This document shows, piece after piece, positions 26,937 to 34,953 of a stretch of DNA of 61,286 nt; the first letter of the stretch is position 1, and every line of letters begins with the position of its first letter. The position numbers and the translations under genes were made by a program. The DNA is taken from the NCBI RefSeq assembly GCF_002709775.1, contig NZ_PAQR01000033.1, positions 1-61,286 of the forward strand. The letters are read 5' to 3'. This DNA is from Thalassospira sp. Lineage in GTDB: Bacteria; Pseudomonadota; Alphaproteobacteria; Rhodospirillales; Thalassospiraceae. The notes beneath the pieces were generated by a model. It was not told the origin of the DNA. It saw nothing but the letters and a program-made list of their open reading frames with translations, and made no database searches.

Positions 26937-27469
26937 GATTTTCGATCGCTGTAATCCCGCTGGTTTTGTTTGCCGCCTTGGCCGGGGTGTTTTTGCTCAA
27001 TATCGACAAGGACGCCTCTGTTGTGCCATCGGTCCTGATCGATAAACCGGCACCGGAATTCTCGCTGCCGCCGCTTCCCGGTCGGGATCACGGCCTGTCG
27101 CGTGCGGATTTGACCAAGGGCAACGTTTCGGTTCTCAACGTCTTTGCAAGCTGGTGCATCCCGTGCCGCGCAGAACACCCGCTGATCAAACGCCTGTCGC
27201 GCGAAGCTTCTGTGCCGGTCTATGGCCTGAACTACAAGGAAAAGGACCCGCAGGACGGGGTAAAGTGGCTTGATGAGCTTGGCGATCCCTATGCCGCAGT
27301 CGGCATGGATATTTCAGGCCGTACGGGCATTGATTTTGGCGTCTATGGCGTCCCGGAAACCTTCATCATCGATGGTAACGGGCAAATCAGATACAAGCAT
27401 GTCGGCCCAGTCACAGTCGAAGTCCTTGAAAAGGTCCTTATGCCCAAAATCGAGGAGTTAAAGGGATGA
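26933..27469 (+). CDS. ccmG: thiol:disulfide reductase CcmG/DsbE
   Basis: Membrane-anchored periplasmic thioredoxin of 178 residues that keeps apocytochrome c or CcmH thiols reduced. An uncleaved N-terminal helix (about 4-22) is followed by a TlpA/DsbE fold with active site ASWCIPC (Cys75, Cys78), the acidic groove segment and GVYGVPETFIIDGNG containing the cis-proline. It starts in the ccmF stop (ATGA) and ends in the ccmH start. Reductant probably comes from a DsbD/CcdA-type protein such as the one encoded at 53862-56078. Confidence 0.95.
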   Translation: MRFSIAVIPLVLFAALAGVFLLNIDKDASVVPSVLIDKPAPEFSLPPLPGRDHGLSRADLTKGNVSVLNVFASWCIPCRAEHPLIKRLSREASVPVYGLNYKEKDPQDGVKWLDELGDPYAAVGMDISGRTGIDFGVYGVPETFIIDGNGQIRYKHVGPVTVEVLEKVLMPKIEELKG

Positions 27470-27969
27470 TCAGACGCTTCAAACTCGTTTTTGGTGCCCT
27501 TGCCATTCTGCTGCCCGTCATGGCGGCGAGCCCCGCATTTGCCGTCAATCCGGATGAAATGCTGTCCAATCCGGTTCTGGAAGAACGCGCGCGCGAAATC
27601 AGCAAGGAACTGCGCTGCCTTGTTTGTCAGAACCAGTCGATTGATGATTCTGATGCCGAACTGGCGCGTGACCTTCGTGTGCTGGTGCGCGAACGCCTGA
27701 TTGCGGGCGATGACAACGAAGAAGTCATTGACTATATCGTTGCGCGCTACGGCGACTATGTTCTTTTGAACCCGCCGCTGAAGCCTGAAACCTACATCCT
27801 GTGGGCAAGCCCGGTGGTGCTGGTGCTTCTGGCAATGCTGGCTGTTTTTGCCTTCTATCGCCGCAAGAAGCGCGATGGCAGCACGGCGTCCGCGTCGCTA
27901 TCCAAGGATGAACAGGCCCGTCTGGACGAGCTTCTTGGCACTTCAAAAGATAACGGCAAATCCGAATGA
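27466..27969 (+). CDS. ccmH: cytochrome c maturation thiol protein CcmH (CcmL type)
   Basis: Membrane-anchored periplasmic protein of 167 residues. A signal peptide (to about residue 26) precedes the three-helix domain with the redox motif LRCLVCQNQS (Cys51, Cys54), then one C-terminal helix (about 108-129) and a charged tail. It corresponds to the N-terminal half of E. coli CcmH; the TPR half is encoded separately as ccmI just downstream. It overlaps ccmG by ATGA. Confidence 0.95.
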   Translation: MIRRFKLVFGALAILLPVMAASPAFAVNPDEMLSNPVLEERAREISKELRCLVCQNQSIDDSDAELARDLRVLVRERLIAGDDNEEVIDYIVARYGDYVLLNPPLKPETYILWASPVVLVLLAMLAVFAFYRRKKRDGSTASASLSKDEQARLDELLGTSKDNGKSE

Positions 27970-28012
27970 AGCTTAACCGCCTGACATATCGCCACCCGAT
28001 CGGAGGTTTCCG

Positions 28013-28729
28013 GTGATCTGGGTTGGCCTGACTGTTCTGGCAATTCTGGCAGGTGCCGCCCTTTATGCGAGCCTGCCGAAATCAACGGGTCACGGATCGC
28101 GTGCGCGCCGCGTGACCTTTGCTGCCCTGCCGGTGATTGCGGCCTTGGGCCTTTATGCCATGCTGGGCAGCCCGACCCTACCCGCGCGCCCCTATGCGGA
28201 GCGTGCCGGCGAACGTAACCTTGCGGCCGCCGCCGCCGTTGCGGATAACGCCACCGACCCCGATTTCCAGACCGACCAGCAGATCCGCCGCCTGCTTGAT
28301 CAGATTGTCGTCTCGCTTGAGGTCAACCCGCGCAATCTTCAGGGCTGGGTCGCCTTGGCCCGCGGATCACTTCGCCTTGGCAATATTGAACGCGCGGTTG
28401 CCGCCTTTGCCCAGGCCTATGCCCTGTCGGGGCACAATCCGTTGCTTGCCATCGAATATGCCGATACCCGCATCACCGCCCAGGACGGGCAGATCGACAA
28501 TACATCCCGCGATCTTGTCCTGCATGCACTGGGTCAGATGCCCAACCATCTTCTGGCGCGCTATTATTACGGCATGATGCTGAAACAGAACGGCAAGCCT
28601 GACCAGGCCCTTCGCGTGCTTGGCGATCTTTATCGCGACCTGCCCAAGGACGACCCGCTTGGCAATGCCACGGCAAGCGAAATCAAGGCCCTGCAATCAG
28701 ATGCAGATACCGCGATCAACGCCGATTAG
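28013..28729 (+). CDS. ccmI: short CcmI-type TPR apocytochrome chaperone
   Basis: Last gene of the ccm operon, starting at GTG 28013 with CGGAGG seven bases upstream. Two hydrophobic segments (about 1-20 and 34-52) flank a basic loop (GSRARR), as in CcmI, followed by a periplasmic TPR domain (about 90-235). At 238 residues it is much shorter than CcmI/CycH of many alphaproteobacteria, which run well past 300; the C-terminal lobe that binds apocytochrome seems to be missing. It may resemble the CcmH C-terminal half of enterobacteria. Confidence 0.85.
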   Translation: MIWVGLTVLAILAGAALYASLPKSTGHGSRARRVTFAALPVIAALGLYAMLGSPTLPARPYAERAGERNLAAAAAVADNATDPDFQTDQQIRRLLDQIVVSLEVNPRNLQGWVALARGSLRLGNIERAVAAFAQAYALSGHNPLLAIEYADTRITAQDGQIDNTSRDLVLHALGQMPNHLLARYYYGMMLKQNGKPDQALRVLGDLYRDLPKDDPLGNATASEIKALQSDADTAINAD

Positions 28730-28744
28730 GTTGGATAGTTGATC

Positions 28745-29032
28745 TCAGGCGGCGAACAGATACAGCACGCCCAGCAACACCGCGACAATCAGGAACAATG
28801 TCCCGCCAAGGGCAACCAGCTTCATGATCGGATGAAGTGTCTCAAGCTCACCGGGCTTGGTTACGCTCCCACCACCATTTTGCGCTGAATGCCCTTCGCC
28901 AAACCGTCGCAGGGCTTCCTCGCCACTCATCGGCGGCATCTTGATACGATCAAGGACCGTCCCCTGATCCGGGGCACGGTCCTTGTCTTTGTTTGGGTGC
29001 TTGTGCGGTCCGTCGCCGTTATGGGCTGTCAT
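28745..29032 (-). CDS. small C-terminally anchored membrane protein, unknown function
   Basis: Unrecognised 95-residue protein. The first 65 residues are hydrophilic and rich in His, Lys and Asp (HKHPNKDKDRAPDQG); a single hydrophobic helix (about 72-93, VALGGTLFLIVAVLLGVLYLF) ends the chain, suggesting a tail-anchored topology. It begins 16 bp after the lytic transglycosylase gene on the same strand and probably shares its transcript. No strong ribosome site is seen. It converges on ccmI with a 15-bp gap. Confidence 0.6.
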   Translation of the reverse strand: MTAHNGDGPHKHPNKDKDRAPDQGTVLDRIKMPPMSGEEALRRFGEGHSAQNGGGSVTKPGELETLHPIMKLVALGGTLFLIVAVLLGVLYLFAA

Positions 29033-29048
29033 CGCAGGAAGCGATCGC

Positions 29049-30902
29049 CTAGCGCTGCGCGGTCAGGCCACGGTCCGTGTCCTGATCCTGCGGCTGATAG
29101 GTCGGCCATTCACCAGCTGCCAGAAGATCAAGCGACGGTGTTTCCTGACCAAAGCGCGAACGATACATCCAAAGGTTTGCCATCACGCGTTCGATAAACA
29201 GACGTGTTTCACGCGACGGAATACTTTCGATGAAATACAACGGATCGACATTGTCCTTAAGCGCCTTCTGCCAGCGGCCAAGATTGCCAATGCCACCGTT
29301 ATAAGCCGCCATCAACTGCAGGAAGCCGTTATCAACGCCATTCTGCTCAAGCAGGTGATCAACATATTTCTGCCCAAGGGCAAGGTTGATTTCCGGCTGA
29401 TACAGCTCGGCACGCTTTTCACCGCGATAACGCGTATTGCCGATATAGCTCGCCGTTGCCGGCATCAGCTGCATCAGACCACGCGCACCGGCATGGCTGC
29501 GCGCATCGGTGTTGAAACCCGATTCCTGACGCATGAAGGCATAGATCACCGCACGGTCAACTTCATAGCCACCTTCCGGCGCCCATGGCGGCACGGGGTA
29601 CAGCGCGTTAACAAACACATCACCGGTCTTCTGCGCGATATAGCTGCCAAGACGCATGGTAAGCGATGCAAAATTCGCAGTATCGGTCAGGGCCAGAACA
29701 GCACGGCGCAGCGAATCGTCATCCTTTGCTGCGGCCTTGCGCAATTCGCGTTCGGCTTCATCGCGCTGACCAACCTGCAGCAGCGACAGCGCACGACGTC
29801 CATGCGGATCAAGCTTCAGCTTGTTGGCACGGTTTTCATCAAGCTCAAGGCTGTCCCAGTCAAACACGTCATCGCGGCCAAGCGCGCGCATCGCCAACTG
29901 ACCATAGAAGGAGCGAGGATATTCCGCCGCCCGGTTCAACATGGCATCGGCTTCATCAAAGCGGCCAGCGGCCAGATCAATACGCCCGGCCCAGAATGCA
30001 CCGGCGGTGCGGGTCCAGCTTGATGCATATTTGTTGGTGCTAAGCGCTGCGAAATGCGCGTGCGACTCATCCATCTTGTTCAGACGCCACGCGGTTAGGC
30101 CCGCAGTCCAATGCGCCTGCGGCAAATATTTGCCCGAACGCTTTGCCGCCTCACCAGCATATTTCAACGCAAGGTCGGGCTTGCCAAAGTAATAATAGCC
30201 CGATGCAATCGCGGCCTTGGCATGGTCCTGCTCATAGGCATCAAACAGACGCTGTGCTTCGTCGCTTTCAAGAACTTCCAGCGCCCCGGTCGGCCAGCCA
30301 CTGCCAATGCGATGGCGAATACGACGCTTCAGTGTCGCAACGCGCGAACGCTGCTTGGAAGACAGCTTTTTCGATGACTTGTGATAATAGGGCGTGATGT
30401 TTTCGTAATCATAACCCGCACCTGAAACATAACTGCCGACCGGCTTTTTCGGGTAATTGGCCGAACCACGGCGTGTCAGCGCAAGCTTGTAGATGCGCGG
30501 TGCCTGCGGATGGTCAGCATATTCTGCCAGCCAGTTTTTCAGTTCCTTGTAACGCGAACGGTAGGCCGTCGGATGCAGATAACGCTGCGCCATCACATGC
30601 CCCATCAGGACATCATCAGACAGGCGCGAAATCAGGCGGTCGGCATCATCCCACCGACCTTGCTCCTGCACGGCAAAAATCTGTTCGTAAAGTTCTGCGT
30701 CACGTTCGGAAAGCGGCCGGGGGATAAGGGTCGAAAGCGCGTCATCAAGGACAGGACTGCCAAGCGCTGCCTGTTCCTGCGTGCTCGCAGCAGCAGGTAA
30801 CGCGGCCCCCATGACGGTCATGGTGCCAACAAACGCAAAGAAAAGTCCCTGCCTTACGGTGTTTTTTACACCCGGCAGGCGTGTTCTTATTGCTTCGATC
30901 AA
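29049..30902 (-). CDS. slt: soluble lytic murein transglycosylase
   Basis: Periplasmic enzyme cleaving peptidoglycan glycan strands to 1,6-anhydromuropeptides. A signal sequence (GLFFAFVGTMTVMGAALPAAAS) is followed by a long alpha-helical superhelix region and a C-terminal SLT domain with catalytic glutamate in AFMRQESGFNTDARS, then GARGLMQLMPATA and MAAYNGG. About 617 residues, usual for Slt70-like proteins. Starts are ambiguous: TTG at 30902 has GGGGA eight bases upstream, while TTG at 30917 lacks a site. A possible leader ORF ends three bases before the chosen start. Confidence 0.92.
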   Translation of the reverse strand: MIEAIRTRLPGVKNTVRQGLFFAFVGTMTVMGAALPAAASTQEQAALGSPVLDDALSTLIPRPLSERDAELYEQIFAVQEQGRWDDADRLISRLSDDVLMGHVMAQRYLHPTAYRSRYKELKNWLAEYADHPQAPRIYKLALTRRGSANYPKKPVGSYVSGAGYDYENITPYYHKSSKKLSSKQRSRVATLKRRIRHRIGSGWPTGALEVLESDEAQRLFDAYEQDHAKAAIASGYYYFGKPDLALKYAGEAAKRSGKYLPQAHWTAGLTAWRLNKMDESHAHFAALSTNKYASSWTRTAGAFWAGRIDLAAGRFDEADAMLNRAAEYPRSFYGQLAMRALGRDDVFDWDSLELDENRANKLKLDPHGRRALSLLQVGQRDEAERELRKAAAKDDDSLRRAVLALTDTANFASLTMRLGSYIAQKTGDVFVNALYPVPPWAPEGGYEVDRAVIYAFMRQESGFNTDARSHAGARGLMQLMPATASYIGNTRYRGEKRAELYQPEINLALGQKYVDHLLEQNGVDNGFLQLMAAYNGGIGNLGRWQKALKDNVDPLYFIESIPSRETRLFIERVMANLWMYRSRFGQETPSLDLLAAGEWPTYQPQDQDTDRGLTAQR

Positions 30903-30904
30903 AA

Positions 30905-31000
30905 TCAGTTTCCCCAACGAGGCTTGTTTTCAAGCCGCGTGTTTATCCCGAAGCAGTTTGGTCTCGCAACCCGTTGCCGTCGGTGTTCCCCCTTGTGCAA
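30905..31000 (-). CDS. possible 31-codon leader ORF before slt
   Basis: A TTG-started frame with a perfect AAGGAGG site (31005-31011) four bases upstream runs 31 codons and stops two bases before the slt TTG at 30902. The peptide is basic (HKGEHRRQRVARP). It could couple translation to slt or be a chance frame; composition offers no protein-family support. Confidence 0.2.
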   Translation of the reverse strand: MHKGEHRRQRVARPNCFGINTRLENKPRWGN

Positions 31001-31092
31001 CGGTCCTCCTTATAGCAGCAAACACCCAAACCGCGAAATCATTTATCTGGAATCAATCACTTGGCGCAAAGCCAAGACAGCACTCCAAATGC

Positions 31093-31111
31093 ATGCATAT
31101 CTCCTATGCAT
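31093..31111. promoter_or_regulatory. inverted repeat ATGCATA-N5-TATGCAT upstream of slt
   Basis: A perfect 7-bp dyad (31093-31099 and 31105-31111) lies in the 254-bp gap between the uracil-DNA glycosylase stop and slt. Its size suits a dimeric regulator. It is AT-rich compared with the surrounding genes. No regulator can be named. Confidence 0.3.
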
Positions 31112-31156
31112 ACAGCTAGATTATTGCCAATTCCTTAGGGTAGGAGAATTCACCGC

Positions 31157-32047
31157 CTAAAGCTTCTGCGCAATCGCGCGAAGGTCACGCCAGGCAAGGC
31201 GCTTTTGTTCCGGCGTCCGCAGAAGATAGGCCGGATGGAACATCGCGGTCAGGTCGGCTTTTTTGCCATCGGCAAAGGAAACTTCCTTCCACGTGCCGCG
31301 CAAACGCGTAATCCCGCGATCCTCTTCCATCAGGGTTTTGGCCGAACTACCACCAAGACAGACCACAACCTTCGGTCCGATTAGCTCAAGATGACGACGG
31401 ACAAACGGCTCACACACCGCAACTTCGGCAGTGGTCGGCTGACGGTTTCCCGGCGGGCGCCAGGGCAGGATATTGGTGATGTAAACTTCTTCCCGTGCAA
31501 GACCGATGGATCTCAACATGGCATCAAGCAACTTGCCACTCGGCCCGACGAACGGAACCCCCTGACGGTCCTCTTCGGCACCGGGCGCTTCGCCGACCAG
31601 AACCAGCTTGGCCTCGACATTGCCGGTGCCAAACACGGTGTTACTGGCCGATTTCTTAAGCGCGCAACCCTCGAACTTTTCAATCGCCGCCTTGAGTTCC
31701 TCAAGACTGTTTGCAGCAGCCGCTGCGTCGCGTGCAGATTGCCGGGCTTCGTGCGGTGTATCAGATAACAGGAACCCGCCATCTGCCCCCGCAGGCATCG
31801 GTACCGGGCCAGAGCCAGCCGCCTGTGCCGGACGTGCAAACGCACCTGCCGCGCGCTGTACACCTGGCCGTGCTGCCGCACCAAAGCCCTGCCGGTTGGC
31901 GGCATTCTGGCGCAGGCTTTCGGATGCCTTGAAACGGTCAAGCGGCTCGTCGGCGATGGCCTCGTCCGCGCCCATTTCAAATTGCCAGACAAGGGCCTCG
32001 AACGGGTCGAGATTATTTACATCAAAGTCTGTAATTGGTTTGCTCAT
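31157..32047 (-). CDS. family-4-like uracil-DNA glycosylase lacking a full set of Fe-S cysteines
   Basis: DNA repair enzyme excising uracil. A low-complexity N-terminal region (to about 110, rich in Ala, Pro, Gly) precedes the glycosylase fold: water-activating motif GEAPGAEEDRQG (152-163), VGPSGKLLDAM, WRPPGNR (196-202) and the DNA-intercalation motif HPAYLLR. Family 4 enzymes coordinate a 4Fe-4S cluster with CxxC, a Cys before RPP and a later Cys. Here only Cys128 and Cys212 remain, and Trp196 replaces the third, so a cluster is unlikely. The 296-residue length is typical of the alphaproteobacterial branch. The ribosome site is weak. Confidence 0.85.
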   Translation of the reverse strand: MSKPITDFDVNNLDPFEALVWQFEMGADEAIADEPLDRFKASESLRQNAANRQGFGAAARPGVQRAAGAFARPAQAAGSGPVPMPAGADGGFLLSDTPHEARQSARDAAAAANSLEELKAAIEKFEGCALKKSASNTVFGTGNVEAKLVLVGEAPGAEEDRQGVPFVGPSGKLLDAMLRSIGLAREEVYITNILPWRPPGNRQPTTAEVAVCEPFVRRHLELIGPKVVVCLGGSSAKTLMEEDRGITRLRGTWKEVSFADGKKADLTAMFHPAYLLRTPEQKRLAWRDLRAIAQKL

Positions 32048-32168
32048 CTACACAAAGGCGATGTATGTTGCACCGCGAACGGGATCGCGGGCACTGCTTG
32101 GGAAGACCTTATACGATTTTGGGTCCTTTGTGCCAGAGTACAAACGCGACACCGTTCATGACTATGGA

Positions 32169-32197
32169 TTGTCAACCGATCCCATGATCGGTATAGC
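32169..32197 (+). promoter_or_regulatory. sigma-70-type promoter with embedded inverted repeat, for ETF-QO
   Basis: TTGTCA (32169-32174), exactly 17 bases, then TATAGC (32192-32197). The spacer contains CCGATC-ccat-GATCGG (32176-32191), a perfect dyad filling nearly all of it, so a bound protein would occlude the polymerase. The predicted transcript start is about 115 bases before the ATG at 32320. Confidence 0.5.
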
Positions 32198-32319
32198 TTT
32201 ATCCAGTAAGAATATCTGAGAAATCAGGGCTTGGGCGAGACCCTGAACGGTGAATACCGGCTCACGGCCAACGAACGGGAACAGTTCGATAAGGTCGCCA
32301 GCCAAAGGAGAGAGGCCAA

Positions 32320-33957
32320 ATGGAACGGGAATCCATGGAATTTGACGTGGTCGTTGTTGGCGCCGGTGTGTCCGGTCTGTCAGCGGCCATCAAGCTGATG
32401 CAACTCGCCCAGGAACAGGAAAAAGAAATCACCGTCTGCGTGGTTGAAAAAGGTTCCGAGGTCGGCGCACACACCCTGTCGGGTGCCGTGATGGAACCGC
32501 GCTCGATCAACGAACTTTTCCCGGACTGGAAAGAACGCGGTGCACCGCTGAACGTGCCTGCAGGCGAAGACCAGTTCCTGATGCTGAGCGAAACCGGCGC
32601 GAAAAAGCTGCCGACCCCGCCGCAGATGCATAACAAGGGCAACTATATCGTCAGCCTCGGCAACGTTTGCCGCTGGCTTGGCGAACAGGCCGAAGCACTG
32701 GGTGTCGAAGTTTACCCGGGCTTTGCCGCTGCCGAAGTTCTGTTTAACGAAGACGGTTCGGTCAAGGGTATCGCCACCGGCGATATGGGCCTGCAGCGTG
32801 ACGGCACGCCGGGCCCGAACCACGAACCGGGTATGGAACTGCACGCCAAATACACCTTCTTTGCCGAAGGTTGCCGTGGCTCGCTTTCCGAACAGCTGAT
32901 CAAGAAATTTGATCTGCGCAAGAATTCCGATCCGCAGACCTATGGCATCGGCATCAAGGAACTCTGGGAAGTTGATCCCGAAGTCCATAAGGAAGGCCTT
33001 ATTCAGCACACCGTTGGCTGGCCGCTGAACAAGGACACCTATGGCGGGTCGTTCCTGTATCATCTTGATAACAACCAGGTGGTTGTTGGTTTCGTCATCG
33101 GTCTGGATTACGAAAACCCGCATCTCAGCCCGTTTGAGGAATTCCAGCGTTTCAAGACGCATCCGGAAATCCGCAAGATCTTTGAAAACGGTCGTCGTAT
33201 CTCTTACGGCGCACGCGCGCTGAATGAAGGTGGCTTCCAGTCGATCCCGGATCTCGTATTCCCGGGCGGTTGCCTGATCGGGTGTTCGGCCGGCTTCATG
33301 AACGTGCCGAAGATCAAGGGTTCGCACACCGCGATGAAAACCGGCATGCTGGCCGCCGAGGCCGCATTCGAAGCACTGACTGCTGACGAAGTCCCGGCAC
33401 AGATGGATAGCTATCCCAAGCGCCTTAAAGACAGCTGGGTCTATCCGGAGTTGCACAAGGTACGTAACATCCGTCCGAGCTTCGCCAAATGGGGCTTCTG
33501 GGGTGGCATGGCCTATAGTGCGGTTGATACCTATCTGTTCGGTGGCAAGGCACCCTGGACCTTCAAAAACCACGAAGACCATTCCTGCCTGAAACCGGCA
33601 AAGGACATGCCGAAGATCGACTATCCGAAACCGGATGGCAAAGTCAGCTTCGACAAGCTGTCATCGGTCTTCCTGTCCAACACCAACCATGGTGAAGATC
33701 AGCCCATCCACCTGACGCTGAAAGATGCCAGTGTTCCGGTGAACACCAACCTTGCCGTCTATGACGGGCCCGAAGCCCGCTTCTGCCCGGCCGGTGTTTA
33801 TGAATTCGTCGAAGACGAAGACAATGGTGGCAAGCGTCTGCAGATCAACGCGCAGAACTGCGTGCATTGTAAGACCTGCGACATCAAGGACCCGACCCAG
33901 AACATCGTTTGGGTCGTGCCCGAAGGTGGCGGCGGGCCAAACTACCCGAATATGTAA
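32320..33957 (+). CDS. etfD: electron transfer flavoprotein-ubiquinone oxidoreductase
   Basis: Membrane-associated flavoprotein passing electrons from ETF to ubiquinone, linking acyl-CoA dehydrogenases to respiration. The 545-residue protein begins with an FAD dinucleotide fold ([17 protein letters not shown]), contains [20 protein letters not shown] and ends with the 4Fe-4S domain: Cys489 (CPAGVYEF), then Cys514, Cys517 and Cys520 in [13 protein letters not shown]. The length matches the family. AAAGGAG lies nine bases before the ATG at 32320; an in-frame ATG at 32335 is less likely. It is monocistronic, flanked by a predicted promoter and a strong terminator. Confidence 0.97.
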   Translation: MERESMEFDVVVVGAGVSGLSAAIKLMQLAQEQEKEITVCVVEKGSEVGAHTLSGAVMEPRSINELFPDWKERGAPLNVPAGEDQFLMLSETGAKKLPTPPQMHNKGNYIVSLGNVCRWLGEQAEALGVEVYPGFAAAEVLFNEDGSVKGIATGDMGLQRDGTPGPNHEPGMELHAKYTFFAEGCRGSLSEQLIKKFDLRKNSDPQTYGIGIKELWEVDPEVHKEGLIQHTVGWPLNKDTYGGSFLYHLDNNQVVVGFVIGLDYENPHLSPFEEFQRFKTHPEIRKIFENGRRISYGARALNEGGFQSIPDLVFPGGCLIGCSAGFMNVPKIKGSHTAMKTGMLAAEAAFEALTADEVPAQMDSYPKRLKDSWVYPELHKVRNIRPSFAKWGFWGGMAYSAVDTYLFGGKAPWTFKNHEDHSCLKPAKDMPKIDYPKPDGKVSFDKLSSVFLSNTNHGEDQPIHLTLKDASVPVNTNLAVYDGPEARFCPAGVYEFVEDEDNGGKRLQINAQNCVHCKTCDIKDPTQNIVWVVPEGGGGPNYPNM

Positions 33958-33978
33958 GCCTTACGGCTTTCGTCACAT

Positions 33979-34012
33979 AAAAAGGTCCGCCTCGTGCGGG
34001 CCTTTTTCTTTT
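33979..34012 (+). terminator. rho-independent terminator of ETF-QO
   Basis: AAAAAGGTCCGC (33979-33990) pairs with GCGGGCCTTTTT (33996-34007) around CTCGT with one wobble-type mismatch; TTTTTCTTTT follows. It lies 21 bases after the stop. Confidence 0.92.
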
Positions 34013-34122
34013 GGTCTGATGATTGGTTTGGCCTGGGAAGAATGGCTTATAAGATTTTACTTGTTTCAATTTCAATCTGCGCGTTCAATACCGGCCCTTT
34101 TTAAACCGCAGGCAAGAACGAT

Positions 34123-34746
34123 ATGAAAATCGCGATCGTGACACTAGAAGGCTTCAACGAACTCGACAGCTTCGTCGCCTTGGCGATTTTAAACCGTGCC
34201 AAGGCCGATGGCGTTCATGCCGAAATCACTGGCACCGGTGACAGTGTTACGTCAATGAACGGCGTTTCTGTATCCGTGCAAAAGCCCCTGTCCTTTGCAC
34301 AGGAAGCCGATGCAGTTCTTCTGGGCAGCGGCATTCATTCGCGCGATCACATCAATGATCCGGACATCATGAAGCAGCTATCGCTTGATCCATCCCGCCA
34401 GCTCATCGGCGCACAATGCTCGGGCGTTCTATTTCTCTATCGCATGGGACTTCTGCCAGCGACAGTCACGACCGATACCAAAACCCGCCCGTTGATTGCG
34501 CGCACCGACGCCGTGATCGAAGACCGCCCGCTGGTTGCGCAGGGCAACATCGTAACCAGTGGCGGCTGCCTGTCATCAAGCTATCTGGCGGGTTGGTTCC
34601 TGTCCAAGGCGGTCGGCCTTGAAAAGGCGATTGCCGTTCTTGAAACCGTCGCACCGGTTGGTCAGCGCTCGCAGTTTGCCAAGCAGGCCCGCGAAGTCAT
34701 CGGCAAACAGCTTGATGTCCCGGCCAAACGCCCGCTTTATTGCTAG
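34123..34746 (+). CDS. DJ-1/PfpI family protein
   Basis: Class I glutamine-amidotransferase-like protein of 207 residues, cytosolic. The conserved acidic residue lies in FNELDSF (Glu13), and the nucleophile-elbow cysteine is Cys99 in IGAQCSGVLFL; GGCLSSSYLAGWFL matches the region after it in AraC-type regulators' amidase-like domains and ThiJ-like proteins. Members act as proteases, deglycases, isonitrile hydratases or chaperones, and the sequence does not separate these. It stands alone, 109 bp after the ETF-QO terminator, with a moderate ribosome site. Confidence 0.82.
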   Translation: MKIAIVTLEGFNELDSFVALAILNRAKADGVHAEITGTGDSVTSMNGVSVSVQKPLSFAQEADAVLLGSGIHSRDHINDPDIMKQLSLDPSRQLIGAQCSGVLFLYRMGLLPATVTTDTKTRPLIARTDAVIEDRPLVAQGNIVTSGGCLSSSYLAGWFLSKAVGLEKAIAVLETVAPVGQRSQFAKQAREVIGKQLDVPAKRPLYC

Positions 34747-34953
34747 GCGCGAACCGGGCAAAACCACCTTATTGGCGACCCATTTTGCGGCTTGAATGTG
34801 ATTTCACTTCAATGTGTGCGCTTTGCACATGGTTCCGTGTTGCAAATGCTTTGCCTTATAATTGCCGACTGAGTAGGCTAAACCCGAAATTCACTATGGC
34901 GATGGGCCAAACTCGACATCGCCGAACCCGAATTGCGGACGCAGGAAAAGCCT

